A DNA stretch of 64,000 nt from Micromonospora sp. HNM0581 (GCF_012726175.1 NZ_JAASAD010000001.1:434001-498000), one strand, 5' to 3'. Numbered from the stretch's first letter, positions 17,362 to 26,272 are shown. Program-made: numbers and translations. The notes: a model not told the origin generated them from the letters alone.

Positions 17362-18306
17362 TCAGTCAGGTGTCGCCGGGCTCTGGGCGATCGGCGCGGT
17401 CACGATGGCTGAGCCGTCGACCAGCCCGACGGTGATGAAGGACAACTCGCCGACGGGCAGGGAGGTCTCGCCGGCCACCTCCTGCGGCCCGGACGAAGCA
17501 GTCCAGTCGCGCACCACGTGGGTGGCACCGTCGCGGGTCACCGCGAACAGGCGGTAGCGGGTGCCCTGCCGCAGGCCGGTGACGGTGATCCGGATGGTGG
17601 CGCTCTCGGCGGCGCCCACGGTGATGGCGACGGAGAGGCTGGCACCGTAGCCGGGTGCTTCCCCTGACGCGGTCAGCACCCGGTCAGGGCCGGCGGCCCG
17701 CTCGTTGACCGTCATCACTCCGCCCACCAGCACCAGGACGACCGCCATCGCACCGGCCCACAAGGCCCGACGCCGCCGCCGCGAGCCGACCGTCGACGGT
17801 GGACGCGCACCGGCCGACCCTCGACCGGTCGGGCGGTTGCCGCAGGGGCGGACCGCGACGGCGCGTGCTTCTCCGCGGTCACGCCTCCGCGTATCGATCA
17901 CGCCCGAGGCCCCCGGAGTCCGCTCGGCTCCGTCACCCGCGGTTCCGCTGCCGGCGTACGCCGTGTCGTGGGCGTCCGCCGGCGCCGCAGCCGCCGCTGA
18001 CAGCTCCGCATCCTCGACCGTGGGTGGCGCGGACGTCGGCTCCTCGGTAGCCGGTGACGCGAGCGTCGACTTGTCCGTGACCGGAGCCTCGGGCAATGAC
18101 GCCTGATCGGAAGGCGACCAGTCCGCTTCGCCGAGCCCGGCAAGCCCACCAATGCCGGGACCGATGGCGGCTGCCTCGTCGAGGCAGTGCCAACAACCGG
18201 CGAGGTGATCTTCGAAGGTCTCGCGCTCAGCGTCGTCCAAGGCCCCCAGCAGGTAGAGAGTCAGTCTCTCCCGCTCGGCCATGGCGTGCTCTTCGCCTGC
18301 GCGCAT
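17362..18306 (-). CDS. Anti-sigma factor (zf-HC2 type), membrane anchored
   Basis: Protein of 314 residues. The N-terminal zinc-binding anti-sigma domain has the H-x3-C-x2-C motif (DHLAGCWHC) at about residues 33-41. A long Ala/Pro/Glu-rich linker follows, one membrane helix (LWAGAMAVVLVLVGGVMTVN) near residues 190-209, and a compact extracytoplasmic beta-rich domain. It should hold the adjacent ECF sigma factor inactive until an envelope signal arrives. ATG 18306 is supported by AGGAGAG upstream; ATG 18282 is a weaker option. It follows the sigma gene by 70 bases on the same strand. Confidence 0.87.
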   Translation of the reverse strand: MRAGEEHAMAERERLTLYLLGALDDAERETFEDHLAGCWHCLDEAAAIGPGIGGLAGLGEADWSPSDQASLPEAPVTDKSTLASPATEEPTSAPPTVEDAELSAAAAAPADAHDTAYAGSGTAGDGAERTPGASGVIDTRRRDRGEARAVAVRPCGNRPTGRGSAGARPPSTVGSRRRRRALWAGAMAVVLVLVGGVMTVNERAAGPDRVLTASGEAPGYGASLSVAITVGAAESATIRITVTGLRQGTRYRLFAVTRDGATHVVRDWTASSGPQEVAGETSLPVGELSFITVGLVDGSAIVTAPIAQSPATPD

Positions 18307-18376
18307 CCAGCCCTCTCCTCGCACGGGTCGGCACCACGCGGTGTTGTCTGGCCTACGCCTGATGCCGGATCTGACA

Positions 18377-18946
18377 TCAGGACGTTTCAGCAGGTCCGAT
18401 AGCGGCTTGCAAAGCGCGCACCGCATAAAAGGCTCTGGACTTCACCGTACCCTCGGGTATGCCCAGGCGCACCGCCGCCTCGGCGACGGAGGCCCTGCGG
18501 TAGTACATCTCCCGGAGCACCTCACGGTGCTCCGGACTCAGCTTCGTGAGCGCCAACCGGACCGCTTGAACGTTCACCACACGGTCCATTTCGTCGTCCG
18601 TGGTAGGCACTCGGTTGAGATCCGGCAGACTGACCTCCGGCGGCCGAGCCTGCCGAGCCCGCATCGCGTCGATCGCCACATGGCGGGCGACCGTGTAGAG
18701 CCACGGCGCGACCTTCGACGGATCGGCGGCAAGTGTCTCCGCATGACGCCACGCCCGCAGGAAGGTCTCCTGCACCAGATCCTCGGCCAGTTCCTGCTGC
18801 CCCAACAGCAGGCGGGTGAGGAAGCGGTGCAGCGGGCGGCGATACTCCTCGACGACCCGGTTCAACAGTGTCGTGGCAGCGGACCGCTCGACGGAGGCGC
18901 TGTCCGGAAGGCCCGGTCCAACCGCTTCGTGGGGAACCGTCGACAC
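18377..18946 (-). CDS. ECF-type RNA polymerase sigma factor
   Basis: Sigma factor of 189 residues paired with the anti-sigma gene downstream. Region 2: QQELAEDLVQETFLRAWRH and VARHVAIDAMRARQARPP. Region 4: EVLREMYYRRASVAEAAVRL and IPEGTVKSRAFYAVRAL. GTG 18946 is preceded by GGGAGG. Upstream on the same strand is TGAACC (19082-19077), but the nearest GTC lies 19 rather than 17 bases further, so self-activation is uncertain. It is the leading candidate for the five TGAAC-N17-GT promoters here because it has a cognate anti-sigma factor and adjoins two of the units. Confidence 0.93.
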   Translation of the reverse strand: MSTVPHEAVGPGLPDSASVERSAATTLLNRVVEEYRRPLHRFLTRLLLGQQELAEDLVQETFLRAWRHAETLAADPSKVAPWLYTVARHVAIDAMRARQARPPEVSLPDLNRVPTTDDEMDRVVNVQAVRLALTKLSPEHREVLREMYYRRASVAEAAVRLGIPEGTVKSRAFYAVRALQAAIGPAETS

Positions 18947-19331
18947 AGACCGCCTCCCTGACGGACAGAGCGCACCCTGCCGCCCGGGTGGGACACGACA
19001 CGTCCTCGCCCCCCGCGGCCCTGGGAGGCAGCATAGCCCGCCGGTGACGCGCGGACAGATCGTAGGTGGACAGTAGGTTCACCAGCTCCGCAACCGACGA
19101 CCCAGCCGCCGCTACGGATCGCGAGTCCTCGCTGGCCGACACCGGTCACCTCCCCACTGGACGATCGATGACACGGCCGTGTCGCCGCCGTGCGCCCACC
19201 GGTTGACGGACTCGCGCCCCACTCGGTTCACTGCTCGCCCGGCAGAATCCCGAAGAAGTTCGCACCAGATCTGAACGTCGGGTCACCGCGATGCGTCACG
19301 ACAGGTGTCGCCACGCCGAAGGGGATGGCCC
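18947..19331. other. Divergent intergenic region (sigma gene / lysozyme-lectin gene)
   Basis: 385 bases without a credible gene. It contains the plus-strand ECF-type promoter at 19272-19300 and, for the sigma gene, a variant TGAACC with 19-base spacing plus a TATGCT hexamer (19038-19033 on the minus strand). Confidence 0.4.
19272..19300 (+). promoter_or_regulatory. ECF-type promoter, TGAACG-N17-GTCACG
   Basis: The -35 box TGAACG is at 19272-19277 and the -10 box (C)GTCACG at 19295-19300, spacing 17. GTG 19332 lies about 25 bases after the expected transcription start. Confidence 0.6.
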
Positions 19332-20951
19332 GTGACAACCGACCTCACCCACCTCAAGTTCAACCTCGGCCGTACACCACGCAAACTGCTGGCCGGTGTG
19401 CTGGCCGTACTGGCGGTGCTGGCCGCCGTGCTCGCCACGATCAACTGGAGTGTCGCCTCCGCTCAGAACGACACCGTGGTCGGCGATCCGGTGAGCGAGA
19501 AGCAGATGACGGCCATCGTCGCCGCTGCCCGCTCCTGCCCGATGCTCGACCCGGCGAAGATCGCCGGGCAGCTGATGGCCGAGTCCAACCTCAACAACAA
19601 CGCCCAACAGACCGCCTCCGGCGGTAAGGGCATCGCCGGCCTCGACGACGAGGACTGGAAGGCGTGGAAGCCGTGGCCGGACGCCAGCCGTTCGGACATC
19701 TCGGCGAGTATCCTGGCCCTCGCCCACCAGATGTGTGATCTCAGCGGGCAGCTCCGGCTGGTCGGTGTCACCGGCGACACCTGGCGTCTCTCAGTCGCAG
19801 CCTTCCACAGCGGCCTGACCGAGGTCACCAGGGCTAAGGGAGTGCCCGCCGGAGCGGTCGATTACCTCGACCTGGTCAGCGGCTACGCCGGGTACTACGG
19901 CAGGTTGAAACAGTTCGGTGGCAGCGGTGACCCCACACCGACCGCTCCGCCGGCGAACGAGGCCAAGGGAGTACCCACCGAGTACGTCCCCCTCGTCGTC
20001 GCGGCCGGGTCGGTCTGCGAACAGGTGACCCCACCGATGATCGCCGCTCAGCTGATGGCGCTCTCCGGCTTCGACGCGAACCTGCTGGGCACGAACGGGC
20101 AGCGGGGCGTCGCGCAGTTCCTGCCCGAGGTGTGGCAGGCGTACGGGCCCGAGGGCAGCTCCGCCTGGGATCCGGCGATCGCAGTTCCGGCCGTCGGCGA
20201 CGCAATGTGTGGACTGCACAAAGAGTTGTCCGGCCTGGATGGCGATCCGTACCTGCTGGCGCTCTCCGCCTACCGCAACGGTCCGACAGCCGTGCGACAG
20301 ACCGGCGGCGCCCTGGATCAGTCGACCGAGACGTTCCTACGTGCCGTGAAGGCGCTCAACGATCTTTACGTGCTCGACACCCGGCTCGCCAAGCCCACGC
20401 CGAGCGAACCGGCGCCGACGCCCGCCGCTGCACAGCCGCAGCAGAGCGAGCCGGCCGACGAACCGAGCGCCGAGCCCGAACTGCCGACCGACAAGCCGAA
20501 GCCGCCGGCCAACGAGCCGGAGCCGACCACCGCGGCCCCAACCCACGCCGCCGCAGCGAAGCCGGCCCGCCCAGCCGGGTTGAAGCAGATCTTCCACCCG
20601 CGTACCGGAAAGTGCGTCAGCTCCGGCACCACCGGCGACGGAACGCGGCTGGTGCTGAAGACCTGCCGGGAGGAACCATCGCAGTGGTGGGACTTCCGCA
20701 GCGACGGCACGATCCGCTCGCGTGACCTCTGCATGGACATCGCCTGGGCCGCCTCCGCCGACGGCACCGCCATTCAGGTGGCCTACTGCAATGGCAACCC
20801 GGCCCAGGACTGGCAGCTCAACGACCAGGGCGGCATCATCAGCAAACTCAACGGCAAGTCGGTCGACGTCAACATGCACGTCGACGGCGACACGCCGCTG
20901 GAGCTGTGGATCTATGTCGCCAACGAGGAACAGACCTGGCACAAGCGGTAG
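19332..20951 (+). CDS. Exported lysozyme-like (SLT) protein with ricin-type lectin domain
   Basis: Protein of 539 residues. A membrane signal or anchor lies near residues 19-42. Two related lysozyme-like modules follow. The first has MLDPAKIAGQLMAESNLNNN, keeping the catalytic-type Glu; the second has PPMIAAQLMALSGFDANL, with Leu at that position. Next come a Pro/Glu-rich linker and a C-terminal ricin B-type lectin domain of about 125 residues with QWW, QDW and QTW motifs. It could bind and trim peptidoglycan or other glycans outside the cell. GTG 19332 follows AAGGGGAT. Its modules resemble the VirB1-like protein at 7426, linking it to the secretion locus. Confidence 0.82.
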   Translation: MTTDLTHLKFNLGRTPRKLLAGVLAVLAVLAAVLATINWSVASAQNDTVVGDPVSEKQMTAIVAAARSCPMLDPAKIAGQLMAESNLNNNAQQTASGGKGIAGLDDEDWKAWKPWPDASRSDISASILALAHQMCDLSGQLRLVGVTGDTWRLSVAAFHSGLTEVTRAKGVPAGAVDYLDLVSGYAGYYGRLKQFGGSGDPTPTAPPANEAKGVPTEYVPLVVAAGSVCEQVTPPMIAAQLMALSGFDANLLGTNGQRGVAQFLPEVWQAYGPEGSSAWDPAIAVPAVGDAMCGLHKELSGLDGDPYLLALSAYRNGPTAVRQTGGALDQSTETFLRAVKALNDLYVLDTRLAKPTPSEPAPTPAAAQPQQSEPADEPSAEPELPTDKPKPPANEPEPTTAAPTHAAAAKPARPAGLKQIFHPRTGKCVSSGTTGDGTRLVLKTCREEPSQWWDFRSDGTIRSRDLCMDIAWAASADGTAIQVAYCNGNPAQDWQLNDQGGIISKLNGKSVDVNMHVDGDTPLELWIYVANEEQTWHKR

Positions 20952-20963
20952 CGCTGCCACCGA

Positions 20964-21000
20964 CAGGCGGGGTACGGGCGTTTCGCCCGTACCCCGCCTG
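20964..21000. terminator. Bidirectional terminator hairpin
   Basis: A 17-bp perfect stem (CAGGCGGGGTACGGGCG and complement) with loop TTT lies between the convergent genes ending at 20951 and 21022. The plus-strand copy is followed by CGTTTC. Confidence 0.88.
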
Positions 21001-21021
21001 CGTTTCCCGAGTGTGCTCCGA

Positions 21022-22512
21022 TCAGCCGTAGGCGCGGCGGCGACGCAGTTGCAGCGTCAGAAAGGCACCGCCGCCGATGAGCGCCAGCCCGACCAGGACG
21101 AGAGCGCCCAGCACACCGCCACCACTATCGCTGTCCGTGCCGACTTCGACCGGACGTTCCTGCTCGACGGGTCGGGCGACCGAGGCCGCCGGGTTGATCA
21201 TGCCGGCGCCGTACGAGTCAGGGGTGTCGCCGCCGAGCTGATCGGCGGTGCGGTGAATCCGCTGCTCGACCTGGCCGGCGTTCAGCTCCGGGTACGCCGC
21301 CCGAACGAGCGCGGCCTGGCCGGCCGCGAAAGCGACGGCGAAGCGGGTACCCGTGTAGCTGAGCGCCCCGACCTTGCCCGGCCCGACGCTCGTCACGTCA
21401 GCGCCCGGCGCCACCACCTCCACGGTGCCCGGGTGGTACTCCTCGACCAACTGGTTGTCGGCACCGACCCCACCGACGAGCAACAGTGCACCGGTGGCGT
21501 CGGAATCACCCGCTGCCGGAAGCGTGACCGGCTTCGTCGGCGCACCAGCCACCACGAGTACGTCGTGGCTGAGCGCGGTGGTCAGCGAGGCGATGACCGC
21601 CGGAGCTGCCAGATCCACGTGTGAGCCGAGAGCCACCACCGAGGCACCCGCGCTCACCGCCACCTCGATGGCGTTCGCCGCGTCCGTGGCCTGACTCTTC
21701 CCCGACGAACCCACCATGCGTACCGGCAGGATCGTGGCGTCCGGAGCGAGACCGGCCGGAGTACGGTCGCCGTCGGCGGTCGCCGCGATGATGCCCGCCA
21801 TCGCGGTGCCGGTCCCGTGGCAGTCGGAGTCGCCCCGCCCGTTGCCGACAGTGACGTCCGCACCCACCGCGATACGGCCACTGAACTGATCGAGTTCACC
21901 GTCCACTCCGGAGTCGACGACCGCGACCATGACGCCGTTGCCGCGGCTGAGGTCCCATGCCCCGTCGGCCGCCATCCGCAGCTGTGCCCAGTCCGAACGG
22001 CTGCTCGACGCGGCGACGGCGGTGCAACCGGACGTGCTCTTCGTCCCGGTCGGGGATGGTGTGGCACTCGGACTGGCGCTCGGGCTCGGTCTGGCACCGG
22101 AGCCAGCGGACGGCTTCGCAGCCGCAGTGGGTGACGCCGCCTTCGTCGGCGTGGCGCCGCCGGACGGAATCTGGCCGTACTTGACCCCCTCACCCGCCGC
22201 ATCCCACGGCAGAACCAGATACCAGCCACGGTCGAGCTTGGCCGGATCGGTCAGGCTCGCCCCGTCCGGCTGCACCCGCCCGGCGTTCAGGTTGTAGATC
22301 TCCGCGGCCCGCTCACCGCTACCGAGGAACCGGTTCGCGATCTCGGCGAGGTTCTCCGGCTGTCCCTGGTACGTCGCGGCTACGACGTAGTACTTGACGT
22401 AGGCCTGCGGGTCCGGCGGGGCCTTCTGCGCCACCGACGTACCGGCCATCGCCACGACCAGGCAGCAGGCAACCGCCACGCCCGAGAGCAGGCGTCCAAC
22501 GTTCGCCAGCAC
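21022..22512 (-). CDS. Mycosin-like subtilisin (S8) pseudoprotease
   Basis: Protein of 496 residues with mycosin architecture: signal peptide, extra N-terminal domain, Pro/Ser/Thr linker, S8 domain, C-terminal membrane helix (about 465-485) and a basic tail. Asp200 (VAVVDSGVD) and His232 (DCHGTGTAM) of the triad are present. The serine motif reads YTGTRFAVAFAAG, with Arg390 in place of Ser. The oxyanion Asn region reads VVAGAPTKP without Asn. It should therefore not cleave peptides. The N-terminal 70-residue domain (YYVVAATYQGQPENL to GWYLVLPWD) also occurs in the protein at 24671. GTG 22512 has GGAGG eight bases upstream. No ESX core genes are in the window. Confidence 0.85.
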   Translation of the reverse strand: MLANVGRLLSGVAVACCLVVAMAGTSVAQKAPPDPQAYVKYYVVAATYQGQPENLAEIANRFLGSGERAAEIYNLNAGRVQPDGASLTDPAKLDRGWYLVLPWDAAGEGVKYGQIPSGGATPTKAASPTAAAKPSAGSGARPSPSASPSATPSPTGTKSTSGCTAVAASSSRSDWAQLRMAADGAWDLSRGNGVMVAVVDSGVDGELDQFSGRIAVGADVTVGNGRGDSDCHGTGTAMAGIIAATADGDRTPAGLAPDATILPVRMVGSSGKSQATDAANAIEVAVSAGASVVALGSHVDLAAPAVIASLTTALSHDVLVVAGAPTKPVTLPAAGDSDATGALLLVGGVGADNQLVEEYHPGTVEVVAPGADVTSVGPGKVGALSYTGTRFAVAFAAGQAALVRAAYPELNAGQVEQRIHRTADQLGGDTPDSYGAGMINPAASVARPVEQERPVEVGTDSDSGGGVLGALVLVGLALIGGGAFLTLQLRRRRAYG

Positions 22513-22619
22513 CGATCTGTCCTCCTTCACCGACCTGTGGCCGATCTGTGCGGCCCACCCTCTACAGCGGATGAGCGACGAATCCGTTCAATCGAATGAG
22601 CAGAATGCTTCGCATTCAG

Positions 22620-22648
22620 TGAACCGGTGCCCGATGATCCTCGTCGTG
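22620..22648 (+). promoter_or_regulatory. ECF-type promoter, TGAACC-N17-GTCGTG
   Basis: TGAACC at 22620-22625 and (C)GTCGTG at 22643-22648, spacing 17, about 67 bases before GTG 22722 from the expected transcription start. A divergent TGAACG on the minus strand faces the mycosin-like gene but has 19-base spacing to GTAGAG. Confidence 0.6.
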
Positions 22649-22721
22649 AAGGCATGGGCCCCGTTCGCGGCCCCGGGCCTGACGGTGATCCGTCGAGCCG
22701 AACGGACGGTGGTGAGAGCGC

Positions 22722-24692
22722 GTGTACGCGATAACCAGCACGGCAGCAACGGGCATCGACAAGCCGTCAGTCACCCGCCGGTTCGACCCCCGCCGACACC
22801 GACGGGTAACCGGGCTGTTCGACCTCTGGCTGGAACCCGGCATCCATGGTGGACTGGTGGTGCCGGACAGGCCCGACCGACCGTTGACCGCGACGGCCAT
22901 CACCGACCTGGTCAGGCGCTCCGGCGAGACCGCGAACGACGTACGGATCCTCACCCAGGACGGCACCCGGTACGCGGAGCTGTTCAGCGAGGTCGCCGGG
23001 CTGCTCGCCCACGACGTACTGGTCAGCCCGGACGGTGCGGTCATCCGGCACCACGGCCGGCAGACCGGCGACGGCCCGATGCATGCGATACCGCTGGATC
23101 GGACCACCCGGCAGGCACGAGACTGGATCGTCATCCAGCCGCCCGAGCTGGCCACCCCCCTACCAGGTTGGTTCAGCCTGGATCAGGGTCTGGTACGGCC
23201 ACGTACCGGCGTCGTCGGTCTGCCCCTGCCGGGCGGACTCGTGCTGGCCACCCGAGCCGACTTCGTCAGCCGGCGGGCCGCCGCACACCGGCTCAACGCG
23301 GCCTCCGACGGGCTGGTCACGATAGCGGTGACCGCCCGCTCCGGCGGCTTCCTGGTCGGCGACTACGGCGGCACCCAGCGGGTGTGCGACGGCGATCAAC
23401 TCGCCGCGCTGCTGGGCGACCTGCCGTTGTACGGCAGTGAACTGCGGCTCTGGCTGACCTGGCCGTCCGATGCGGACGAGCAGCAACGGCTCGGCGTCCA
23501 GGCTCAGGAGCTCGCGGAGACGACCGGGGCAACCGTGTGGACACCGCCTCCCGGCGGCAGCGCGGAACTGGTGGACGGACGGCAGGACCTGCGGGCACTC
23601 GACCAGGCGGGTGGGCCGGGCCGGTGGCGGGCATTCCGACCCCGGATCGCGCCGGACCCGCCCGCGCTGCGGGCGACCGCCGCCGGACTGCTGGTGCCGG
23701 CCGCCGGCGAACTGATCATCGTGTCCGCCGGGACGTCCGCGTCGGCCCCCGCCGACCCTACGCCCGACCAGCCGGCAGTCACCGGACCGCCACAGCCGGA
23801 ACCGCCGCCGGTCGCCGTTCCGGTGCTGCCGCTTCCCCGGCCGCCACTGGCCACCGAATCCCGGCGGTCGGTGTACGGGCCGCCGTGGCTGTCCGCGGCC
23901 CAACAGGTCAACGCCGAAGAGTTCGAGGCGTTCGTCGCCGCGCCGGGAGGTGCCGAGTCCATCGCCGACGGGCTGCCCGGTGCCGAACTCTTCCTGCTGG
24001 CGTTCCTGGATCCCCGGTCGGTGCCGGACGGTAGCCAGCTGCTACGGGTACGGGTCGAAGCGGGAGGCGCGATCCCGATGGAGGTGCTCCGGGCGACCCT
24101 GCCCGCGCGCCTTCAGCACCTACGCGGCCTGCGCGAGGCGTACCTCCTGCCGGCCGCACGCCTGGACCGGACCTTCGCGGTCGACACCTTCGACATGGAC
24201 CACGCCGGCCGCCTGACACCAACCGGCGGGTGCGACGACGAGCCGCTGCGAATCCGGTGCACCTCCCGGGCCCGTGCGCTGGCCGGCCTGCCCCACGAGG
24301 TACGCCGCTGGCCCACCTTCGGCAGCCGCCGGGCGTACGCCGTCCTGCCGGCGGAGCACCCTCAGCTGCCGCGAAACTGGCTGCGCCTGCACCGGCACCG
24401 GCCGCCGACCCGGCCGGGACGGCTGCTGTTGGAGCTCCAGGTACCGAGGAGACGCGCGATCGACGTTCTGTCCACCGCCGATCTTCTCGCCCCGCTCACC
24501 CGGGTCCGTGCCCAGGCGGAACCGCTGCGCGCCGCACAGGTGGAGCTGATCCTCAGCAGCCGCTCCTACCCACGGGTGCGGGTGGGCGCCGCGTACCGCG
24601 TCGAGGGGGATGCCTGGCAGCGCCTACCCCGGACACCGAAGGGCCCGTTGCCGTCCGTCCTGTCGCAGCTTCACTCCCCGGTGCCGAGCTGA
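22722..24692 (+). CDS. Large uncharacterised protein
   Basis: Protein of 656 residues, not recognised. Three parts can be seen. Residues 1-340 form a globular region with DWIVIQPPELATPLPGWFSL and a Gly-rich GGFLVGDYGGTQ. A proline-rich linker (PDQPAVTGPPQPEPPPVAVP) lies near 350-385. A C-terminal globular region begins RRSVYGPPWLSAAQQVNAEE and has many Arg/Leu. There is no signal peptide or membrane helix and no catalytic motif that I know. Its 3' end overlaps the convergent gene at 24671 by 22 bases. An ECF-type promoter precedes it. Sitting between a mycosin-like and a related membrane protein, it may be their cytoplasmic partner; that is inference. Confidence 0.7.
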   Translation: MYAITSTAATGIDKPSVTRRFDPRRHRRVTGLFDLWLEPGIHGGLVVPDRPDRPLTATAITDLVRRSGETANDVRILTQDGTRYAELFSEVAGLLAHDVLVSPDGAVIRHHGRQTGDGPMHAIPLDRTTRQARDWIVIQPPELATPLPGWFSLDQGLVRPRTGVVGLPLPGGLVLATRADFVSRRAAAHRLNAASDGLVTIAVTARSGGFLVGDYGGTQRVCDGDQLAALLGDLPLYGSELRLWLTWPSDADEQQRLGVQAQELAETTGATVWTPPPGGSAELVDGRQDLRALDQAGGPGRWRAFRPRIAPDPPALRATAAGLLVPAAGELIIVSAGTSASAPADPTPDQPAVTGPPQPEPPPVAVPVLPLPRPPLATESRRSVYGPPWLSAAQQVNAEEFEAFVAAPGGAESIADGLPGAELFLLAFLDPRSVPDGSQLLRVRVEAGGAIPMEVLRATLPARLQHLRGLREAYLLPAARLDRTFAVDTFDMDHAGRLTPTGGCDDEPLRIRCTSRARALAGLPHEVRRWPTFGSRRAYAVLPAEHPQLPRNWLRLHRHRPPTRPGRLLLELQVPRRRAIDVLSTADLLAPLTRVRAQAEPLRAAQVELILSSRSYPRVRVGAAYRVEGDAWQRLPRTPKGPLPSVLSQLHSPVPS

Positions 24693-26272
24693 GCCGTCCA
24701 CCGGCCGTTCGGCACCGGACCGATCACCATGGGAATGCACCGACCACCCGTGGAGGCGGCGAGCCCTCGAATTCCGGTGCCCTTCGGTAGTCCCGTGGTG
24801 ACGACGACGTACCGGTCTGCGTCCAGGTCGCCCGGTACGGAAAACCTGTACAGGTCGCCCGGCGCGGGAAGCCCGTCCAGGCGACGGCAGTCGTCGAGGC
24901 TGTGGGTGCCGAGTGCGTCGCCGACGACGGCGACGCCGATACCGCCCGCCCGCAACTGCCGGGCGTAGGCAGCAGCCAGTCGACGACACTCGTCCAGCTC
25001 ACCGACCAGGGTGAACACGTCGGGCGCCCGGGAAAGGTCGACCTGTAGTCGCCAGCCGTCCCGGTGCCCCAACACCAACGGCACGGTGGCGAAGGTTGCC
25101 GGTTCGTCGTCGGCGAGCCAGGCGTAGGCGGGCCCATCAGCATCGCTCGTGACCCCGATCAGACGCACCACGATCGGACCAGCTTCGGTGCGCACCTCGG
25201 CCCGGACATACGGCACGTCGCCGTCGGCCGGCAACGCCGGCCGGGGCACGTCGGCGCCGACCTGCTCACCGTGACCGCCAGCGTCAGCCAGTGCCGGCGC
25301 TACCAGCAGCTCCGGTGGCACCGGCGGGGGCAGGCTGACCGCGATCGGTGACACGTCGACACGGGGCAGCCAGTCGGGCCGGGGACCCGACGACACCAGC
25401 GGACCGGGCTCGGCCGGAGGCTGCGGCTCGGAAGGTGGCACCGGCAGGTTCGGTCTCGCCGGGTGCTGCCGCGTCGACGGACTCGGTGACTCGGCGATCG
25501 GAGGTGTCAGGGGTGGCGGCCCCAGCGGGCCCGGCGGAGCCGGCTGCGGGGTGGCTGCCGCGCCGGCGTCCAGTTCTGCCGGGGTCGGTGTGTGGTGCCG
25601 CTCCGGCGGCCACGGCCCGTCATCGAGGGTGACCGAGCGCGCTCCTTGTATCCGTCGGGGCAACACCAGGAGTGCGCCGACGGCGAGGAGCACCGCAAGT
25701 ATGCCCGCGCCGATCCGGATCAGGTTGGAGTTGAGGGGAGCAGCCTTATTCGTCGGTGCGGCGACGGCCGGCGACGAAGCGGTCGTGACCGGCGGCGGCT
25801 CCGCGTTCGGGACGGGCCGGGTCGTGACCTTCGGTGACGGTGACGGTGGCGGTGCCGCCGTGCCCGGGGATGCTTTCGCCGTGCTCTGCGCCGACGACGG
25901 TGTGGGTGGCCCGATCGACGGGAGCGGGCCGGTCCGCACTCCCGGACCGTCGGCGTCGCGGGGCAGCGCCAGTATCCAACCCGGCCCCAACTCGACGCCG
26001 TCGGTGAAGACCGAACCGTCCGGCTGCTGACGGCCACGGTTGAGTTCGATGATCTCACGGAACCGGTTCCCGTTGCCCAGGGTGACGACAGCGATGCGGT
26101 ACAGGTATTCCCGCTGACCGTCGACCGGCGGTCCCACCATGTAGTACTTGCCGGTGTCATCAGGCGCCGCTACGACCGCTGCCGCTGGCACGACTGGCAC
26201 GAAGACAATCGCCAGCAGCAGCGGTAACGCCCACCAGACCCGCGCCGCCGGTCGGCCGCGCCCTGACTTCAT
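24671..26272 (-). CDS. Membrane protein with N-terminal domain shared with the mycosin-like protein
   Basis: Protein of 533 residues. A signal peptide (WWALPLLLAIVFVPVVPAAA) is followed by a domain of about 75 residues: KYYMVGPPVDGQREYLYRIA, then QQPDGSVFTD and GPGWILALPRDADGPG. This lines up with the N-terminal domain of the mycosin-like protein and looks LysM-like (residue-number or name binding to glycan). A Pro/Ser/Thr linker, a membrane helix near 190-208 (IGAGILAVLLAVGALLVLP) and a large proline-rich cytoplasmic part follow, ending in a compact domain of about 180 residues. ATG 26272 follows AGAGG. No enzyme motif is seen. A two-sided envelope scaffold or sensor is plausible. Confidence 0.7.
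   Translation of the reverse strand: MKSGRGRPAARVWWALPLLLAIVFVPVVPAAAVVAAPDDTGKYYMVGPPVDGQREYLYRIAVVTLGNGNRFREIIELNRGRQQPDGSVFTDGVELGPGWILALPRDADGPGVRTGPLPSIGPPTPSSAQSTAKASPGTAAPPPSPSPKVTTRPVPNAEPPPVTTASSPAVAAPTNKAAPLNSNLIRIGAGILAVLLAVGALLVLPRRIQGARSVTLDDGPWPPERHHTPTPAELDAGAAATPQPAPPGPLGPPPLTPPIAESPSPSTRQHPARPNLPVPPSEPQPPAEPGPLVSSGPRPDWLPRVDVSPIAVSLPPPVPPELLVAPALADAGGHGEQVGADVPRPALPADGDVPYVRAEVRTEAGPIVVRLIGVTSDADGPAYAWLADDEPATFATVPLVLGHRDGWRLQVDLSRAPDVFTLVGELDECRRLAAAYARQLRAGGIGVAVVGDALGTHSLDDCRRLDGLPAPGDLYRFSVPGDLDADRYVVVTTGLPKGTGIRGLAASTGGRCIPMVIGPVPNGRWTAQLGTGE

Noticed and set aside
18377..19082. Shared ECF promoter for the 18377 sigma gene itself
   Set aside because: TGAACC is present but the next GTC is 19 bases away, not 17; kept only as a weak possibility. 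The mycosin-like gene has the same defect.
21022..22512. Active subtilisin protease
   Set aside because: The nucleophile position is Arg and the oxyanion Asn is absent, so the gene was called a pseudoprotease.
21022..26272. Complete type VII (ESX) secretion locus
   Set aside because: Only a mycosin-like protein and a relative of its N-terminal domain are present; no EccB, EccC, EccD, EccE or WXG100 gene is visible.
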